Positions 41,320 to 53,884 are shown, counted from the first letter of the stretch. The stretch is 64,000 bases of DNA from Sphaerosporella brunnea (GCA_008704415.1 VXIS01000106.1:1-64000), one strand, 5' to 3'. Numbers and translations are program-made. The notes: generated by a model not told the origin, from the letters alone.

Positions 41320-42023
41320 GTTTCGTGCACTTGAAACCTGGACCTTCACCAGTTTGGCATTACCCGGACTACACTCAGTTGACGTCACGCGTACCTGTAG
41401 CCACGGTCTGAAATCAGAGTTGAGGAACGTTAATTGTAGAGTTTTGACTTGCTGTAGGGAGCGCCGAGCGAGCGAGGTTGATCTTTGCAAGTGATACGAC
41501 ACCGACACCGGCCGATCAAGTGAGGTTCGGAGTAGCAATGGCCAAAATCACCATTCTCGACAGTGGCAAGATAGTTGGGTTCCAGCTGGAGGTCATTGAG
41601 CGGCACGGACATTTAGTCACGTTTCTACCCAACTACCATCCCGGACTCAAACTGATTGATTATATTTGCGGCAGATCGAAGATTCACGGACGCCGAAACT
41701 GATCTTATTCACTTGTCCATACTCCGCCGGATGGTTCCGAAGGGTCTCGGACTGGGAGGCGTCACTGCTGAGAGTCTTGCACATTTTTCGCCAGAGTAGA
41801 GCGGATTATGGATTCATATCGCGATGGGGAAGTCTATGCAACGTTTCGATTGAAAGAGCGGGTGTACAAAAGCCACGGGAGAGTGGTCGACGGAGTTTTG
41901 GGAATTTTAGATCAAACTTTGTAGTTTATTTTTTTTCTGGATGGTAGCCACACGGGACTTCAACTCAGTGGACTCCGGGTAATACCAAACTAGTGGAGGT
42001 CCAGGTTTAAAGCGCACGGAAAC
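41320..42023. mobile_element. 704-base long-TIR element with DDE fragment
   Basis: TIRs of about 65-70 bases with mismatches: left GTTTCGTGCACTTGAAACC, right complement GTTTCCGTGCGCTTTAAACC; both continue CTGGACCT and ATTACCCGGA. It splits an array unit between CCAAGACTA and CATGCGTAGG. The interior plus-strand frame (41478-41702) has VTFLPNYHPGLKLIDYICGR, which resembles the PYHPELNPIEYxWG motif of a fungal DDE transposase, with the Asn and Glu changed. The target duplication is blurred (ACTATG/ACCATG). Confidence 0.7.
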
Positions 42024-42872
42024 ACCATGCGTAGGAGTAGCTACCCAGTGCGCGCTTGCCTTAACGCGCGGCCAGCAAAGTTTCTTCTACTCTCTGTCGG
42101 AGGCATTCAGCGAACATTATCTAAAACGCTGGGCTTTCGGTTCCTCATTCGCAGCAACTGACGCCATCATCATCGTCGGCTGTCAGCTAGTATTTCACAC
42201 GAGCCAGCTCGACGCGAGCCCGACAGATGGATCGAGCCAACTCGTATTTTGGGCGCGCTCGTCTCACGACCCAAACTCAAAAAGTTCGAGTCTGGCTCGA
42301 GCCCGCTGCATAAAATCACGTTGAGGTGGTCCATTTCGGCAGCGGTGCAGTTATGGAAAGCGCACACTGGTCTTGCCTATCTTCCGCTGGTTATATCAGT
42401 CCGATTGATCCGTCAAATCGGAACCTGGGTCTAGAATAGATTCCACGGCCGAATCCGCAACCTCCTCATTATGTGCCACTTCTCATGCTGCAAATCACTG
42501 ACAGCACGCAGCATCTCCACGTCCGCTTCATAGCCCACTTTTCCCGCGGCTGAAAATTCGTTTGCTTCATCCAATGCTTAAGCAACAACAGAGCGCTGGA
42601 TACGATGTGTTGCGTCGCCGATACAGACGAGAGAAGGGATTGGGCGGTCAGAAGGAGGTGGGGTTGAGAGCGGGTGATGGGGATCTATTCGTCGCTGTAC
42701 CCAGCAGCGGTATGCCAGCGGAGTACCAAAATTCTATGACAAAGCGCGAGCCCAGCTCGAGCCTTCCGTGGCGCCCCCCAGATTTGGTACTATTATGCTG
42801 TATGTCATTGCGCCACCGCCGGCAGGGTAACCCCGTGCGGTGAAGAACAGTAACAGGTTGGACCAAGCATCC

Positions 42873-42974
42873 GGGGGCGTGGCTCAGTGGTACCGCGCAT
42901 CTCCAGCCCTGCCGAGTAATTGGACTTGGGTGGGCGATAATGAGAAGATCTGGGTTCGATTTCTAGCGCCTTCA
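42873..42974 (+). ncRNA. tRNA-like Pol III gene, copy 2
   Basis: Same as copy 1, except the T arm 3' strand is TCTAG instead of CCCAG (two C-to-T changes), which weakens the T stem and alters the last bases of the B box. Flanked by a long T tract. Confidence 0.72.
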
Positions 42975-43417
42975 ATTAATTTTTTTTTTTTTTTCTTTCC
43001 ATCTTTCTTGACTTGGGACCGGGGAATTGGGGTTTGACATATCTGTTTAGAATCAATACCGTTAGTTACAACTTACAAGCAACTTAACCTGTTAGCAGCT
43101 GCATGCGTAGGCTCAATATGAGTGGCTTCCCAGTGCGCCCTTGCGTTAACGCTCGGCCAGCAACTTCTACTCTCTGTCGGAGGCATTCAGCGAGCAATAT
43201 CAACAACGCTGGGCTTCGACCGCGTCCGCTGTCGGCAAGCCTGAACTCAACGACTCATCATCTTGGAAATTGAGGCTCTTCAGCAACTGCGGGCATCAAG
43301 TGGGTTCCTCATTCGCAGCAGCTGGCGCCGCCATCATCGTCGGCTCTCAGCTAGTATTGCACATGAGCCAGCTTGACACAAGCCGGATAGGGGGATCGAG
43401 CGAACTCGCATCTTGGG

Positions 43418-44206
43418 CGGAATGTGTAGGGACTGTCCAAATTCGGACTGTCCCGCGTGCTTGCGGCTCAAGGTGCGGGCATAATGCCCGCGCCCTTCGT
43501 CCTGCTGCAACGCCGCGAATTGAAGTGTTTGTTCCTGAAACCACCGTCAGGAAGAACCGCCTTCACTCACCAGGGAGAGCTCATGGTGTCACGCGCTCTG
43601 TATCCAGGTGCCCTACACCACCAGTCCCTCTCCGGAGAGGATGCAGAATGGTGTGACGAGCGCCTACATGATGCAATCAGGGAAGCAGCAACCACATTTC
43701 CTGCGCCGGGCCCAGGTGAGCCTAGCACACCACGCACTCTTCCTTCTCCCACTAGACAGAGAAAGCCTCGTCAGAAGAAACTGCACGATACTGTGAAGAA
43801 GCGTGGAATGACTGGTGCAGAGCTGGCAGAAAAAGCTGCCAAAAAACAAGCTACTGCGAAAACTCGTCCCGGTGCGCCGCCCAAAAACAGCGGTGGTCAA
43901 ACGGACACTGCAGCAGAGAGTCGCAGCCAGGGCCAGCGGCGTAGTGGGAGAGGCCCGCTGGTTTCTATAAAGCATCCTAGCGACGGAGCGGTTGGTAATG
44001 GTGGGGGGGGGGGGCGACGGGCGACAACGGAGATGATAATTTGGATGGACTACTACGTACAATACCTAACTTTCTACACGTTATTTCAAACCTTAAATTC
44101 TATGTTCCAATCTCAAATTTTCGGCGCGGAGCGCGGGCAAGATGTCCGCACCTTGAGCCGCGAGTCCGCGCGACAGTCTGACTTTGGACTGTGCCGAGAC
44201 ATTCCG
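43418..44206. mobile_element. Mutator-like element, copy 2 (789 bases)
   Basis: Ends CGGAATGTGTAGGGACTG and CGGAATGTCTCGGCACAG (right end complemented), TIRs of about 75 bases. A perfect 9-base duplication CATCTTGGG flanks it (43409-43417, 44207-44215). A plus-strand frame (43457-44281) contains RQRKPRQKKLHDTVKKRGMT, GAELAEKAAKKQA and a Gly/Arg-rich end, shared with copy 1 at 26102 in opposite orientation. It has no transposase. Confidence 0.88.
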
Positions 44207-44721
44207 CATCTTGGGCGCGCTCGTCTCGCGAGCTTGACCCAAACTCAAAAACCTCGGGTCCGGCTCGAGCCCGCCGCATAAAATCACGTTCAGGTGGTCC
44301 ATTTCGGTAGCGGTGCAGTTATGGAACGCGCACACTGATCCTTCCTATCTTCGGCTGGTTATATCAGTCCGATAGATCCGTCAAATCGGAGCCTAAGTCT
44401 AGAGTAGCTTCCACGGCCGAATCTGCACTCTCCTCCTTATTTGCCACTTCTCATGCTGCAAATCACTGACGGTACGCGGCATCTCCACGTCCGCTTCATA
44501 GCCCACTTTCGCCGCGGCCGGGTGAAGGGGATGATTCGTCGCTGTATCCAACAGCGGTATGCCAGCGGACTACCAAAATTCTATGACAAAGATCGAGCTG
44601 AGCTCGAGCCTCCCGTGGCGCCACACAGATTCGGTACTATTATGCTGTATGTTGTTGCGCCACCGCCGGCAGGGTAACCCCGTGTGCGGTGAACAATGGT
44701 AACAGGTTGGACCAAGCATCC

Positions 44722-44823
44722 GGGGGCGTGGCTCAGTGGTACCGCGCATCTCTAGCCCTGCTGAGTAATTGGACTTGGGTGGGAGATAATGAGAAGATCT
44801 GGGTTCGATTCCCAGCGCCTTCA
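44722..44823 (+). ncRNA. tRNA-like Pol III gene, copy 3
   Basis: Near-identical to copy 1; two changes in the middle (CTGCTGAG and GGGAGATAAT). A and B boxes, acceptor and T arm are intact. Confidence 0.8.
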
Positions 44824-45230
44824 ATTAATTTTTTTTTTTTTTTTCTCTTTTTTTCCATCTTTCCTGACTTGGGACCGGGGAATTACGGTTTGGCATACCT
44901 GTTTGGACTCAATACCGTTAGTTGCGAGTAACGTAACCTCTCAGAAGCTGGCCAATGACCAAGACTACCATGTGTAGGCTCAATATGAGTAGCTTCCCAG
45001 TGCGCGCTTGCATGAAAGCTTGGCCAGCAAAGTTTCTTCTGCTCTCTGTCGGAGGCATTCAGCGAGCAATATCAAAAACGGTGGGCTTCGACTGCGTCCG
45101 CCGTCGGCAAGCCTGAACACAACGACTCAAGAAATTGGAAATTGAGGCTCTTCAGCAACGGCGGGCATCAAGTCGGTTCCTCATTCGCAGCAGCTGGCGC
45201 CATCATCATCGTCGGCTCTCAGCTAGTATT

Positions 45231-45760
45231 AGTAACGTTCACACCGCCGAATCTGAGCCTGATTAGAGATCGAATCGGCGAAACAGATCCGGATCTATTT
45301 CGCTGATTCGGCGAACCCCGGAGTTGAAACAAGGCGATCCAGAGGTCCAATCTGAGCTCGAAACAGCGGCTGGCAAATTTTTTTTTTTTGCACCACAGCC
45401 GATCATCCCACATCCTCCCCCGGTGCCCGTGATACCACAACTTCACCGCCGTTCATCGCACATCCTCCCCCGGTGCCCGCGATACCACAACCTTGCGCGC
45501 TCCGCGATACCACGCCCTTCACCCACGCCGCGATACCACACTCTCACCCCATGCTGGGCTGGGTTACTGGGCTCCGGAAAAATTTTCACCATGGCTGCGA
45601 ACGAGTGGGCTTGGCAGCTAGTCGATTCGGCACGTGTTTTCATTCTTATTTCGTCAGTTGGCTGGTTGGGGAATTCACATCGATTCGCCTAGATTCAACG
45701 TATTTCGCCTTGTTTCGGCTCGGTGAGATTCGGCTCAGATTGGGCGGTGTGAACACTACT
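45231..45760. mobile_element. 530-base TIR element with 3-base ATT duplication
   Basis: Left end AGTAACGTTCACACCGCC, right end complement AGTAGTGTTCACACCGCC; ATT at 45228-45230 and 45761-45763. The interior has several CGATACCAC repeats and a duplicated ACATCCTCCCCCGGTGCCCG block (45414-45490). No protein gene is seen. Confidence 0.8.
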
Positions 45761-46469
45761 ATTGCACACGAGCCAGCTCGACACGAGCCGGACAGGTGGA
45801 TCGAGCCAACTCGCATCTTGGGCGCGCTCGTCTCACGGGCCTGACCCAAACTCCGAAAGTTCGAGTCCGGCTCGAGCCCGCCGCATAAAATCACGTTCAA
45901 GTGGTCGGTCCATTTCGGTAGTGGTGCAGTCATGGAACGCGCACACTGATCTTTCCTATCTTCCGCTGGTTATATGAGTACCATCGATAGATCCGTCAAA
46001 TCGGAACCTGAGTCTGGAATAGCTTCCACGGCCGAACCCGCACACTCCTCATCACCACGATTGTTATTTGTCATTTCTCATGCTGCAAATCAATAACTGC
46101 ACGCCGCATATCCAGGCCCGCTTCATATCCTCACTTTTCCCACGGCTGAAGATTCGTTTGCCTCATCCAATGCTTAAGCAACAACAGAGTGCTGGATACG
46201 ATGTGTTGCGTCGCCGATACAGACGAGAGATGGGCTTCGGCGGTCAGAAGGAGGTGGGGTTGAGAGCGGGGTGATGGGGATGTATTCGTCGCTGTACCCA
46301 GCGGCGGTGTACCAAAATTCTATGACAAAGCTCGAGCCCAGCTCGAGCCTCCCGCGATGCCCCACAGATCTGAGACTATTATGCTGAAGGTCAGTTATCA
46401 CATTGCGCCACTGCCGGCAGGGTAACTCCGTGTACGTTGAACAACGGTAACAGCTTGAATCAAGCATCC

Positions 46470-46571
46470 GGGGGCGTGGCTCAGTGGTACCGCGCATCTC
46501 TAGCCCTGCCGAGTAATTGGACTTGGGTGGGCGATAATGAGAAGATCTGGGTTCGATTCCCAGCGCCTTCA
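46470..46571 (+). ncRNA. tRNA-like Pol III gene, copy 4
   Basis: No difference from copy 1 seen within the 102 bases, although the 20 bases upstream differ (CAGCTTGAATCAAG). T tract follows. Confidence 0.8.
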
Positions 46572-46825
46572 ATTAATTTTTTTTTTTTTTTTCTCTTTTT
46601 TTCCATCTTTCTTGACTTGGGACCGGGGAGTTACGGTTCGACATACCTGTTTGGACTCAATACCGTTAGTTACAACTTACAAGCGACTTAACCTGTTAGC
46701 AGCTGGCCAATGACCAAGACTACCATGCGTAGGCTCAATATGAGTAGCTTCCCAGTGCGCGCTTGCATTAACGCTCGGCCAGCAAAGTTTCTTCTACTCT
46801 CCGTCGGAGGCGTTTAGCGAGCAAT

Positions 46826-48443
46826 AGTGGGTGTCAATAACCTCCGTTCAGCCCCCGAAGTGACGTCCGTTTGCCAGAAAGTCAAAACGAACGGGAGTGC
46901 GGATGAACTTCTGATTGGCTCCGATTGTACTCTGTGACAACGGAAATCTGGTGCTCGACAGCACTAGATTGAGCCGTTGCGCCGCTCGCCGCCCGCACCC
47001 ACCCCCGCACCTACAACGCTCGCACGCCCACCCCTGCCACGCCCACAACGCTCTCTTAATAACCTCCATTCTCAACAGCTTAGTTGCATGTCAATCTACA
47101 GGTAAAAAAGCTCTTGGGCACGCGGTGTTGTTAGCTCACTACCCCATCTACTCGACTACCATATCGCGGGCCGAAGGGGTAGGGGTGTTGCCAAGCTATC
47201 AAAAATTTAATTTATAAAGAATCGCGCGCGGGCGATGCTGTATCTAATTTTTATTTACAGCAGCAGAACCATTACAGTGCCGGCGTTATTGGTCGTCCAT
47301 CGCCCATAGTAAACTCCCTCGGGGTATCCGAATAGCTCAGGATCTCAATCGTCTTTCTATTGGTAGGCCGGCACCGGGTGCTTTTCACAGGGGCATCGCG
47401 CCGCATCTTCCGGTGTTTGTCCGTTACCGGCACCATTTTTGGACCGTACCGGGGAGCCTGCTCAGGATGCCGCTCACCAGCCGCGCCCCGCCTTTTGATC
47501 ATCATTAAAGTTGTGTACAAACCCAAATTGTGACCGCGACGTCCAATCCCACCAATAGAAACCCCTCGACACCCGCAACCTTACCACCCCCACGCCTCCG
47601 GGCCGCGTTGCTTAAGACCCAGACGATACGGTATAACACATACCGCTATCTGGTGAAATATTCAGTTCCCGAGATCTCGCTTCTAAGCGAAAACTTAAAC
47701 ATATAAAATCGCCTCCCACAGCGAATGGAAGGTCGTCAAGAACACACTGGCACGCTCTAGCTCTGCCGAGAACGCTCGGCGGCGGCGGTCCTAGACGGTT
47801 TGGGGTTTCCGAAGTGATGTGATGCTGTGGAGGATTGTACGCTATGAAGGATTGCACGCTGTGGAGGATTGCACCCCGCGGCATTTAATGATGAGCTCAT
47901 AGCAGGCACCCGCGCGTCATCACCACAATCGTGGCCACCAGCGATTGATTTTGTGCGCCCGACGTCTGAATTCACCTTCTCGGTTACAACCGAGATCTCG
48001 GGAACTCTATATTTCACCAGATAGCAGTATGTGTTATAGTCGAGTAGGTGGGGTAATCAACTGCACCGGCATGCATGTCGAACTCCCCAGCGCGTGCGCA
48101 GACAGTGGCGCAGCTGGAAACATAGCTCACAACCCTGGCCGAGAATATTTGCGATGCCTGGATTGTGCTACCCGATGCCATGGACAGCGAGAGCCCCGTT
48201 GGTGCTTCGCTGGGACGGTGGGTTTTTCGCTGGATGGGAGGTTTTGATTGTTTTTGCTGGGCAGGAGGGCGTCGATTGTTGATGGTAGACGTCACATGGC
48301 AAGCTCTCTACACCGCGGACCTTCTACCCAATTCCAGATGGCGGCATCGTAAGGTTGTCAACAAGCTTCTGTAAAACATAGGCGCAACCGTTCAGCAACG
48401 CACGGGCGTCCGGAAGTGAAAACGGAGGTTATTGACACCCATT
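46826..48443. mobile_element. 1618-base TIR element with 3-base AAT duplication
   Basis: TIRs A(G/A)TGGGTGTCAATAACCTCC, about 23 bases; AAT at 46823-46825 and 48444-48446. It interrupts the unit at GCGAGCAAT|ATC. A minus-strand frame at 47272-47526 is open (RKTIEILSYSDTPREFTMGD) but not recognised. It contains a nested MITE at 47634-48036. Confidence 0.8.
47634..48036. mobile_element. 403-base MITE with TA duplication, nested
   Basis: Inverted repeats of about 50 bases: TAACACATACCGCTATCTGG at the left, matching the right end with few changes, to CCCGAGATCTCG. TA flanks it. Inside is a three-fold GGAGGATTG(T/C)ACGCT(A/G)TG repeat at about 47828-47878. Confidence 0.75.
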
Positions 48444-48621
48444 AATATCGAAAACTTTGGGCTTCGACCGCTCGACCGCGTCGGCGGTCGGAGACTGTGT
48501 ATTTGCATTTCTTCAAGTTGTTTTGCCGTGGCGCCCCACAGATCTGGTACTATTATGCTGTATGTCGTTGGCAGGGTAACCCCGTGCGGTGAACAATGGT
48601 AACAGGTTGGACCAAGCATCC

Positions 48622-48723
48622 GGGGGCGTGGCTCAGTGGTACCGCGCATCTCTAGCCCTGCCGAGTAATTGGACTTGGGTGGGCGATAATGAGAAGATCT
48701 GGGTTCGATTCCCAGCGCCTTCA
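48622..48723 (+). ncRNA. tRNA-like Pol III gene, copy 5
   Basis: No difference from copy 1 seen. Its T tract is interrupted at 48746 by a long-TIR transposon. Confidence 0.8.
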
Positions 48724-48745
48724 ATTCTTTTTTTTTCTTTTTTTT

Positions 48746-50013
48746 CGGCATATGTCCAGCATACCACCCCGAAACCTTTGAAAAGAGCAGGATACCACCG
48801 AATGTTTGAGTTGTCCACAATACCACAACATAACGAGAGCGTAAAGTACGGTAATGCTCTGATCTCGGTGATTTCTATTGCTAGCTGCGTACTATGCATA
48901 TGTGGGCGGACACAGGTACGCGCATTATGGCCGTCCGTGCCGCCACAAACCCCGCAGCGCGGACAGGAACTTCATCTCGATCCCTCTTTCTCACCCGCTT
49001 GTTTCCGTTGTCTATGCGCTTCCTCTTTGGACGTCAACGAAGTATTTTTGTGAGTGGTGGTGGTGGTTCGCAGGGGTCATCACTCAAGCCGGACAAAGAA
49101 TCTGACTCTGTATTTGCGTCTGAAGAATTTATCTGGGGCCGGCAATGGAGTCCGTGCTACGGTTTGTCTCGGCGCGCGAGGTTTAGCGATGGGCTTCCTG
49201 CTCCAGATTTATGGGGGGAAACACCGCCACAACAGCTAAAAGACGTAGCGCAGATATGAAGGCATAAAATAAAATCCGCGGGAGCTAAACTCAAGCGGTG
49301 CACCCGCACGTCCACAAAAGGCACTTGACGTTCTTGAAACCTGTATGTAGCAAGTACAAGTTACGTTTCTCCACCTCTATGTACAAGAAAACTGGCGCTT
49401 TGTCGTGGATCTGGAGGGAGACCTGCGCGCCTCGCACAGTCACAAGATTTGCGGAGTAAGTAGTGGCCCTGCGAAGAAGATATGCTTCTCGCAGGCCCAA
49501 CGTTTTCTGAGCTGAGCTGATTCCAACCGCGTGAAAAGTGAGAGTTAATTTCCTTGGCCCCCCGTGTCAAGAATATCGAGAATGGGGGGTTCGCGCACTC
49601 CAAATCCTGCGACTGCAGCCCCCAAGCGTGGATTCTCGCCTTGAAGTTCCTGAAAAGTGCTGCTGAATAACTCCGCTTCTTCCTCCAGCGCTTTGCGTTG
49701 CTCAGAAGGGTTCAAACCTGAGCCCGCTACATCCAAGCCCTGATACCACTGTTGCCATCTTGACGGGTAAATTGCCGACGCGCCGCGGGTAACGGAAGTA
49801 GCAGAAGTAGCGAAGGTGCTTGGGGGGGAGGGGTGTCGTTGCAAGGCAATGAGGGTAGTATACGTCCAGCAGTTGGAGAGGTTCTACATTCAACGCGGGT
49901 TGACGTTTACGGAATGGGTGATCGCTCATGTTGTGGTATCCTGGACAACTCAAAAATTCGGTGGTATCCTGCTCTTTTCGCAGGTTTCGAGGTGGTATGC
50001 TGGACATATGCCG
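48746..50013. mobile_element. 1268-base long-TIR element in T-tract of copy 5
   Basis: TIRs of about 95 bases start CGGCATATGTCCAGCATACC and hold subterminal motifs AGCATACCACC, AGGATACCACC and AATACCACAAC in mirror order. T-runs lie on both sides, so the duplication is T-rich and cannot be sized. No transposase recognised; interior frames (for example 49545-49844) have no known motif. Confidence 0.8.
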
Positions 50014-50984
50014 TTTTTTTCCCCCCTTCCGTCTTTCTTGACCTGGGACGGGAAATTAGGCTTTGACATACGTGTTGGACTCAATACCGTTAGTTACAAC
50101 TCACAAGCAACTAACCTGTTAGCAGCTGGCCAATGACCAAGACTACCATGCGTAGGCTCAATATGAGTAGCTTCCCAGTGCGCGCTTGCATTAACGCTCG
50201 GCCAGCAAAGTTTCTTCTACTCTCTGTTCGAGGAGTGATACCAAAAACACTGGGCTTCGACCGCTCTACCGCGTCCGCGGTCGGCAAGCCTGAACACAAC
50301 GACTCATTGACTTGGAAACCGAGGCTCTTCAGCAACGGCGCGCATCAAATCGGTTCCTCATTCGCAGCAGCGGCGCCACCGCCATCGTCGGCTCTCAGCT
50401 AGTATCGCACACGAGCTGCACAGGTGTGTCGAGCCAGCTCGCATCTTGGCCGGGAGCCTGACCCAAACTCAAAAAGCTCAATTCCGGGTCGAGCCCGTCG
50501 CATAAAATCACGTTGAGGTGGTCCATTTCGGTAGCGGTGCAGGTATGGAACGCGCACACTAATCTTTCCTATCTTCCGCTGGTTATATCAGTCCGATAGA
50601 TCCGCCAAATCGGAACTTGAGTCTAGAATAGCTAGCTTCCACGGCCGAACCAGCACCCTCCTGATCACCACGATCGTTATTTGTCATTTCTCATGCCGCA
50701 AATCAATAACGGCACGCCGCATCTCCGCGCCCGCTTCATATCCTCACTTTTCCCACGGCTGAAGATTCGTTTGCTTCATCCAATGCTTAAGCAACAACAG
50801 AGTGCTGGATACGATGTGTTGCGTCGCCGGTACAGACGAGAGATAGGCTTCGGGGGTCAGAGGGAGGTAGAGCCTCCCGCGGCGCCCCACAGATCCGGTG
50901 CTATTATGCTGTATGTCGTTGCGCCACCGCCGGCAAGGGTAACCCCCTGCGGTGAACAATGGTAACAAGTTGTACCAAGCATCC

Positions 50985-51086
50985 GGGGGCGTGGCTCAGT
51001 GGTACCGCGCATCTCTAGCCCTGCCGAGTAATTGGACTTGGGTGGGCGATAATGAGAAGATCTGGGTTCGATTCCCAGCGCCTTCA
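50985..51086 (+). ncRNA. tRNA-like Pol III gene, copy 6
   Basis: No difference from copy 1 seen. Its T tract is interrupted at 51120 by a second, related long-TIR transposon. Confidence 0.8.
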
Positions 51087-51119
51087 ATTAATTTTTTTTT
51101 TTTTTTTTTTTTTTTCTTT

Positions 51120-51893
51120 GGGTAATTACCTTTGCAGGATACCCCCCGCGACGGGCGTATTTTGTGGATTGACCCTACAAATTTCTTATTATGCAGCATA
51201 CCCCCTACCAAAATTATGTGGGGTTTTTTTAAGCGAGATTTTTCACGCGCTCCCTATGGCTTGACCGAGTGACACACTATGGTTCGGAGCGCGCGCGCCA
51301 CCGCAACCATCATCTCAGTCCAGAACTAGTTTATTGAAGGTTCCGATATCGCTAACTTTTTCCAGATTTTGTTTCCACATTGCTTTGACGTTGAATTTGC
51401 AGTCCTTAGAATCGCTACAACGAACAACGTTTCGCAGTCTATCTGATTTTTCAAACCGGAACCCAAAGCATTGAGAAACAGCCCATTTGCTAAGCGCCGC
51501 TTTGAAGTCTTGAAAGGTATCAAATTGCTGGCTAACAACCAGTGCGAGCGGGGAAGCGAGCGGCGGAGCCGGCGGTTCAATGGGCTCCTCCGCTGCGGCC
51601 TAGACCAATGGGTTCATTGATGAGATCACTGAGTACTAGCAGGCAGCAGGCAGTCCAGCAGGAACCGAAAAGACGCGACGTGTGAAAACAGGTGTGTGGT
51701 GGGGGGTCGTAAAGGTGCGGTGTTGTGTTTGCTGGCGCGCGCGCTCCAAATCATAGTGTATCACACGGCAAAGTCATTGCTCGCTTAAAAAAAACCCACA
51801 TAATTTTAGTAGGGGGTATGCTGCATAATGAGAAATTTGTAGGGCCAATCCACAAAATACGCCCCTCGCGGGGGGTATCCTGCATAATAGCCG
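51120..51893. mobile_element. 774-base long-TIR element in T-tract of copy 6
   Basis: Inverted repeats extend roughly 170-180 bases. Left: GCAGGATACCCCCCGCGACG, then TATTATGCAGCATACCCCC and AAGCGAG, reaching GGAGCGCGCGCGCCA; the right end mirrors this. Only about 400 bases of unique interior remain. The AGGATACC/AGCATACC subterminal motifs relate it to the element at 48746. Confidence 0.8.
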
Positions 51894-52146
51894 TTTTTTT
51901 TTTCTTTCCATCTTTCTTGACTTGGGACCGGGGAATTAGGGTTTGACATATCTGTTTGGAATCAATACCGTTAGTTACAACTTACAAGCAACTCAAGCTG
52001 TTAGCAGCTGCATGCGTAGGCTCAATCTGAGTAGCTGCCCAGTGCGCGTTTGCATTAACGCTCGGCCAGCAAAGTCTCTTCTACCCTCCGTCTGAGGCTT
52101 TCAGCGAGCAATATCAAAAACCCAGGGCTTCGACCGCGTCCGCGGT

Positions 52147-52848
52147 CGCAGACCGTGCATTTCTTCAAGTCGTTTCGCCCACGCAGTGCTGTCTGTATAT
52201 AAAGGTTCGACGTCCCAACTTTAAATGGAGAAAAAGCTGCGAGTCCTCTCACAACCTCCTCGTCCAACAACAATAAACAAGGTCGAGAGTCGCTCTTGAG
52301 GTGCAGGCTCGGTCCGCAATTGAGCACGTCTGGGACTCTGCCTACATCCGTGTAGTCGGGCAATGGCGCGCGGTTCTCGCTCTTAAACAATCCACGGCTT
52401 CAACAAGTAACGTCGCAACCCGCCACCAGCCAGCCGGCATATTATCGCTGCGGCAGGGTGAGTGTATTCGGATGTCTATTGAACGAGAGCGCGCCTTAAG
52501 AGCGGAGGTGAAAGTGCCGCAACACGTGCTCTCCCGTGGCGTCTTGAACCTTCATTGCGTTTTCTCCATAGCCCTCTCCCCTTCAATAACTTTTATCTTA
52601 CGAAAGACCTTTGAACGACCATCCTCGTCAGCCATTTTCTGACGGCGGCTGTTCCGGTAGTCAAATAGAAAGTGGCTCGCTTATCACCGTGTAGTTTGCT
52701 TACACACCCAACTAGCGTGCCCACCGTTTATGGCTCTGGCGCTTCGGCGCCCATCAGGCATCTCAATCATAATCTGAAAGTGATGCCTGATTACTAGTAA
52801 CGTGCTAAACGGTCCGTTCGGCCATTAGGGTCTTCATGGCCACAACGG
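52147..52848. other. Extra segment in unit 7 with TATA-like box
   Basis: Inserted between CCGCGGTCG and GGCAAGCCTGAACAC of the unit. Contains TATATAAAGG at about 52196 and a hairpin ATCAGGCATC/GATGCCTGAT near 52750-52790. Its first bases also occur in the unit at 48480-48530. No protein motif; no TIRs seen. Confidence 0.4.
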
Positions 52849-52913
52849 CAAGCCTGAACACAACGACTCATTGACTTGGAAACTGAGGCTCTTCAGCAAC
52901 GGCGGGCATCACG

Positions 52914-53884
52914 TAGTGATGGACACGGGCCGAGCCGGCTCGAGTCAATGGCTTGAGCCCCGAGCTAGAGCCTACTTGATCCGGGCGAATTTTGAGCTCG
53001 AGCCGGCTCGAACGATGCTAATTCTGGCTCGAGCTGGGTTCGAGCTTTTACATAGAATTGCTTTCGTTCCGTGCACCTGATCTTAGGTATCTCACCGCAT
53101 CAAGCCCCATCTCGACGCACTCCACCGCCACCGACCAACCGCCACCGACCCCATCAAACTCTCAGCGCCCGTCCTCACGTCTTATCTTGACCAAACGCGC
53201 CCCAGTACAACAAATTGGGCATGTCGGCGGTCCCTGGCAGAAGTGGGTCCGGCATCGATCACAGATTCGAGTCCTGCTGACGAACCGGACGATGTCACGA
53301 AGGCGTTCTACAAGAAAACAAGTGGACGATGGCGTAAGTTTCATGCTTGAAGCTCAAAAAACGCGCGTTAATTCCTGGGTCAAGATACAGTTTTCAAGCA
53401 GCTGGAAGTCACACACTCAGCGGGCAGGGATGCTCACCTTACATTGAGTTTCCCCATAAAAGGAGGATCATTTCTCGCGAGCAAGTTGCAGAACAGCAGG
53501 GCGTGGACGCCATTGAAGACTATGATTCTGGGACCGAGGCGGATACCGAGTCAGATGTTGAGGGTACAGCTGGAGACGGTACAGAGATTCATAGTGACCA
53601 TGACGACCCGGAGGGTGCAGATTCAGCTGCCAAGGCTGTTCTGAACTCCTCTTCAGGGCTCTCAGAGTGATCTGTACGGATATCAAACCTATACCATGTA
53701 CATCACCCCTGAATGCAATACCCGTGCTAGTAGGACCCTGTGCCCCTGATTTTTGTGTAAAACAATCGGACGGCTCGAGCATGACTCGAACCCAGTGTAG
53801 AGCAGCTTGAGTCCGCGAGCCGAGCCTGGGAATTGGACGAGCTGACTCGAGCCTACCCACCAGCTCGTCTCGAGCCGGCTTGTA
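52914..53884. mobile_element. hAT-like element (971 bases) in unit 7
   Basis: Left end TAGTGATGGACACGGGCCG, right end ...GAGCCGGCTTGTA, with GGCTCGAG-rich subterminal repeats. Flanks GCATCACG and GCATCAAG form an 8-base duplication with one change. A plus-strand frame at 53347-53670 ends in an acidic tail (DYDSGTEADTESDVEG); not recognised as transposase. Related ends occur at 4029 (minus) and 17030. Confidence 0.65.
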
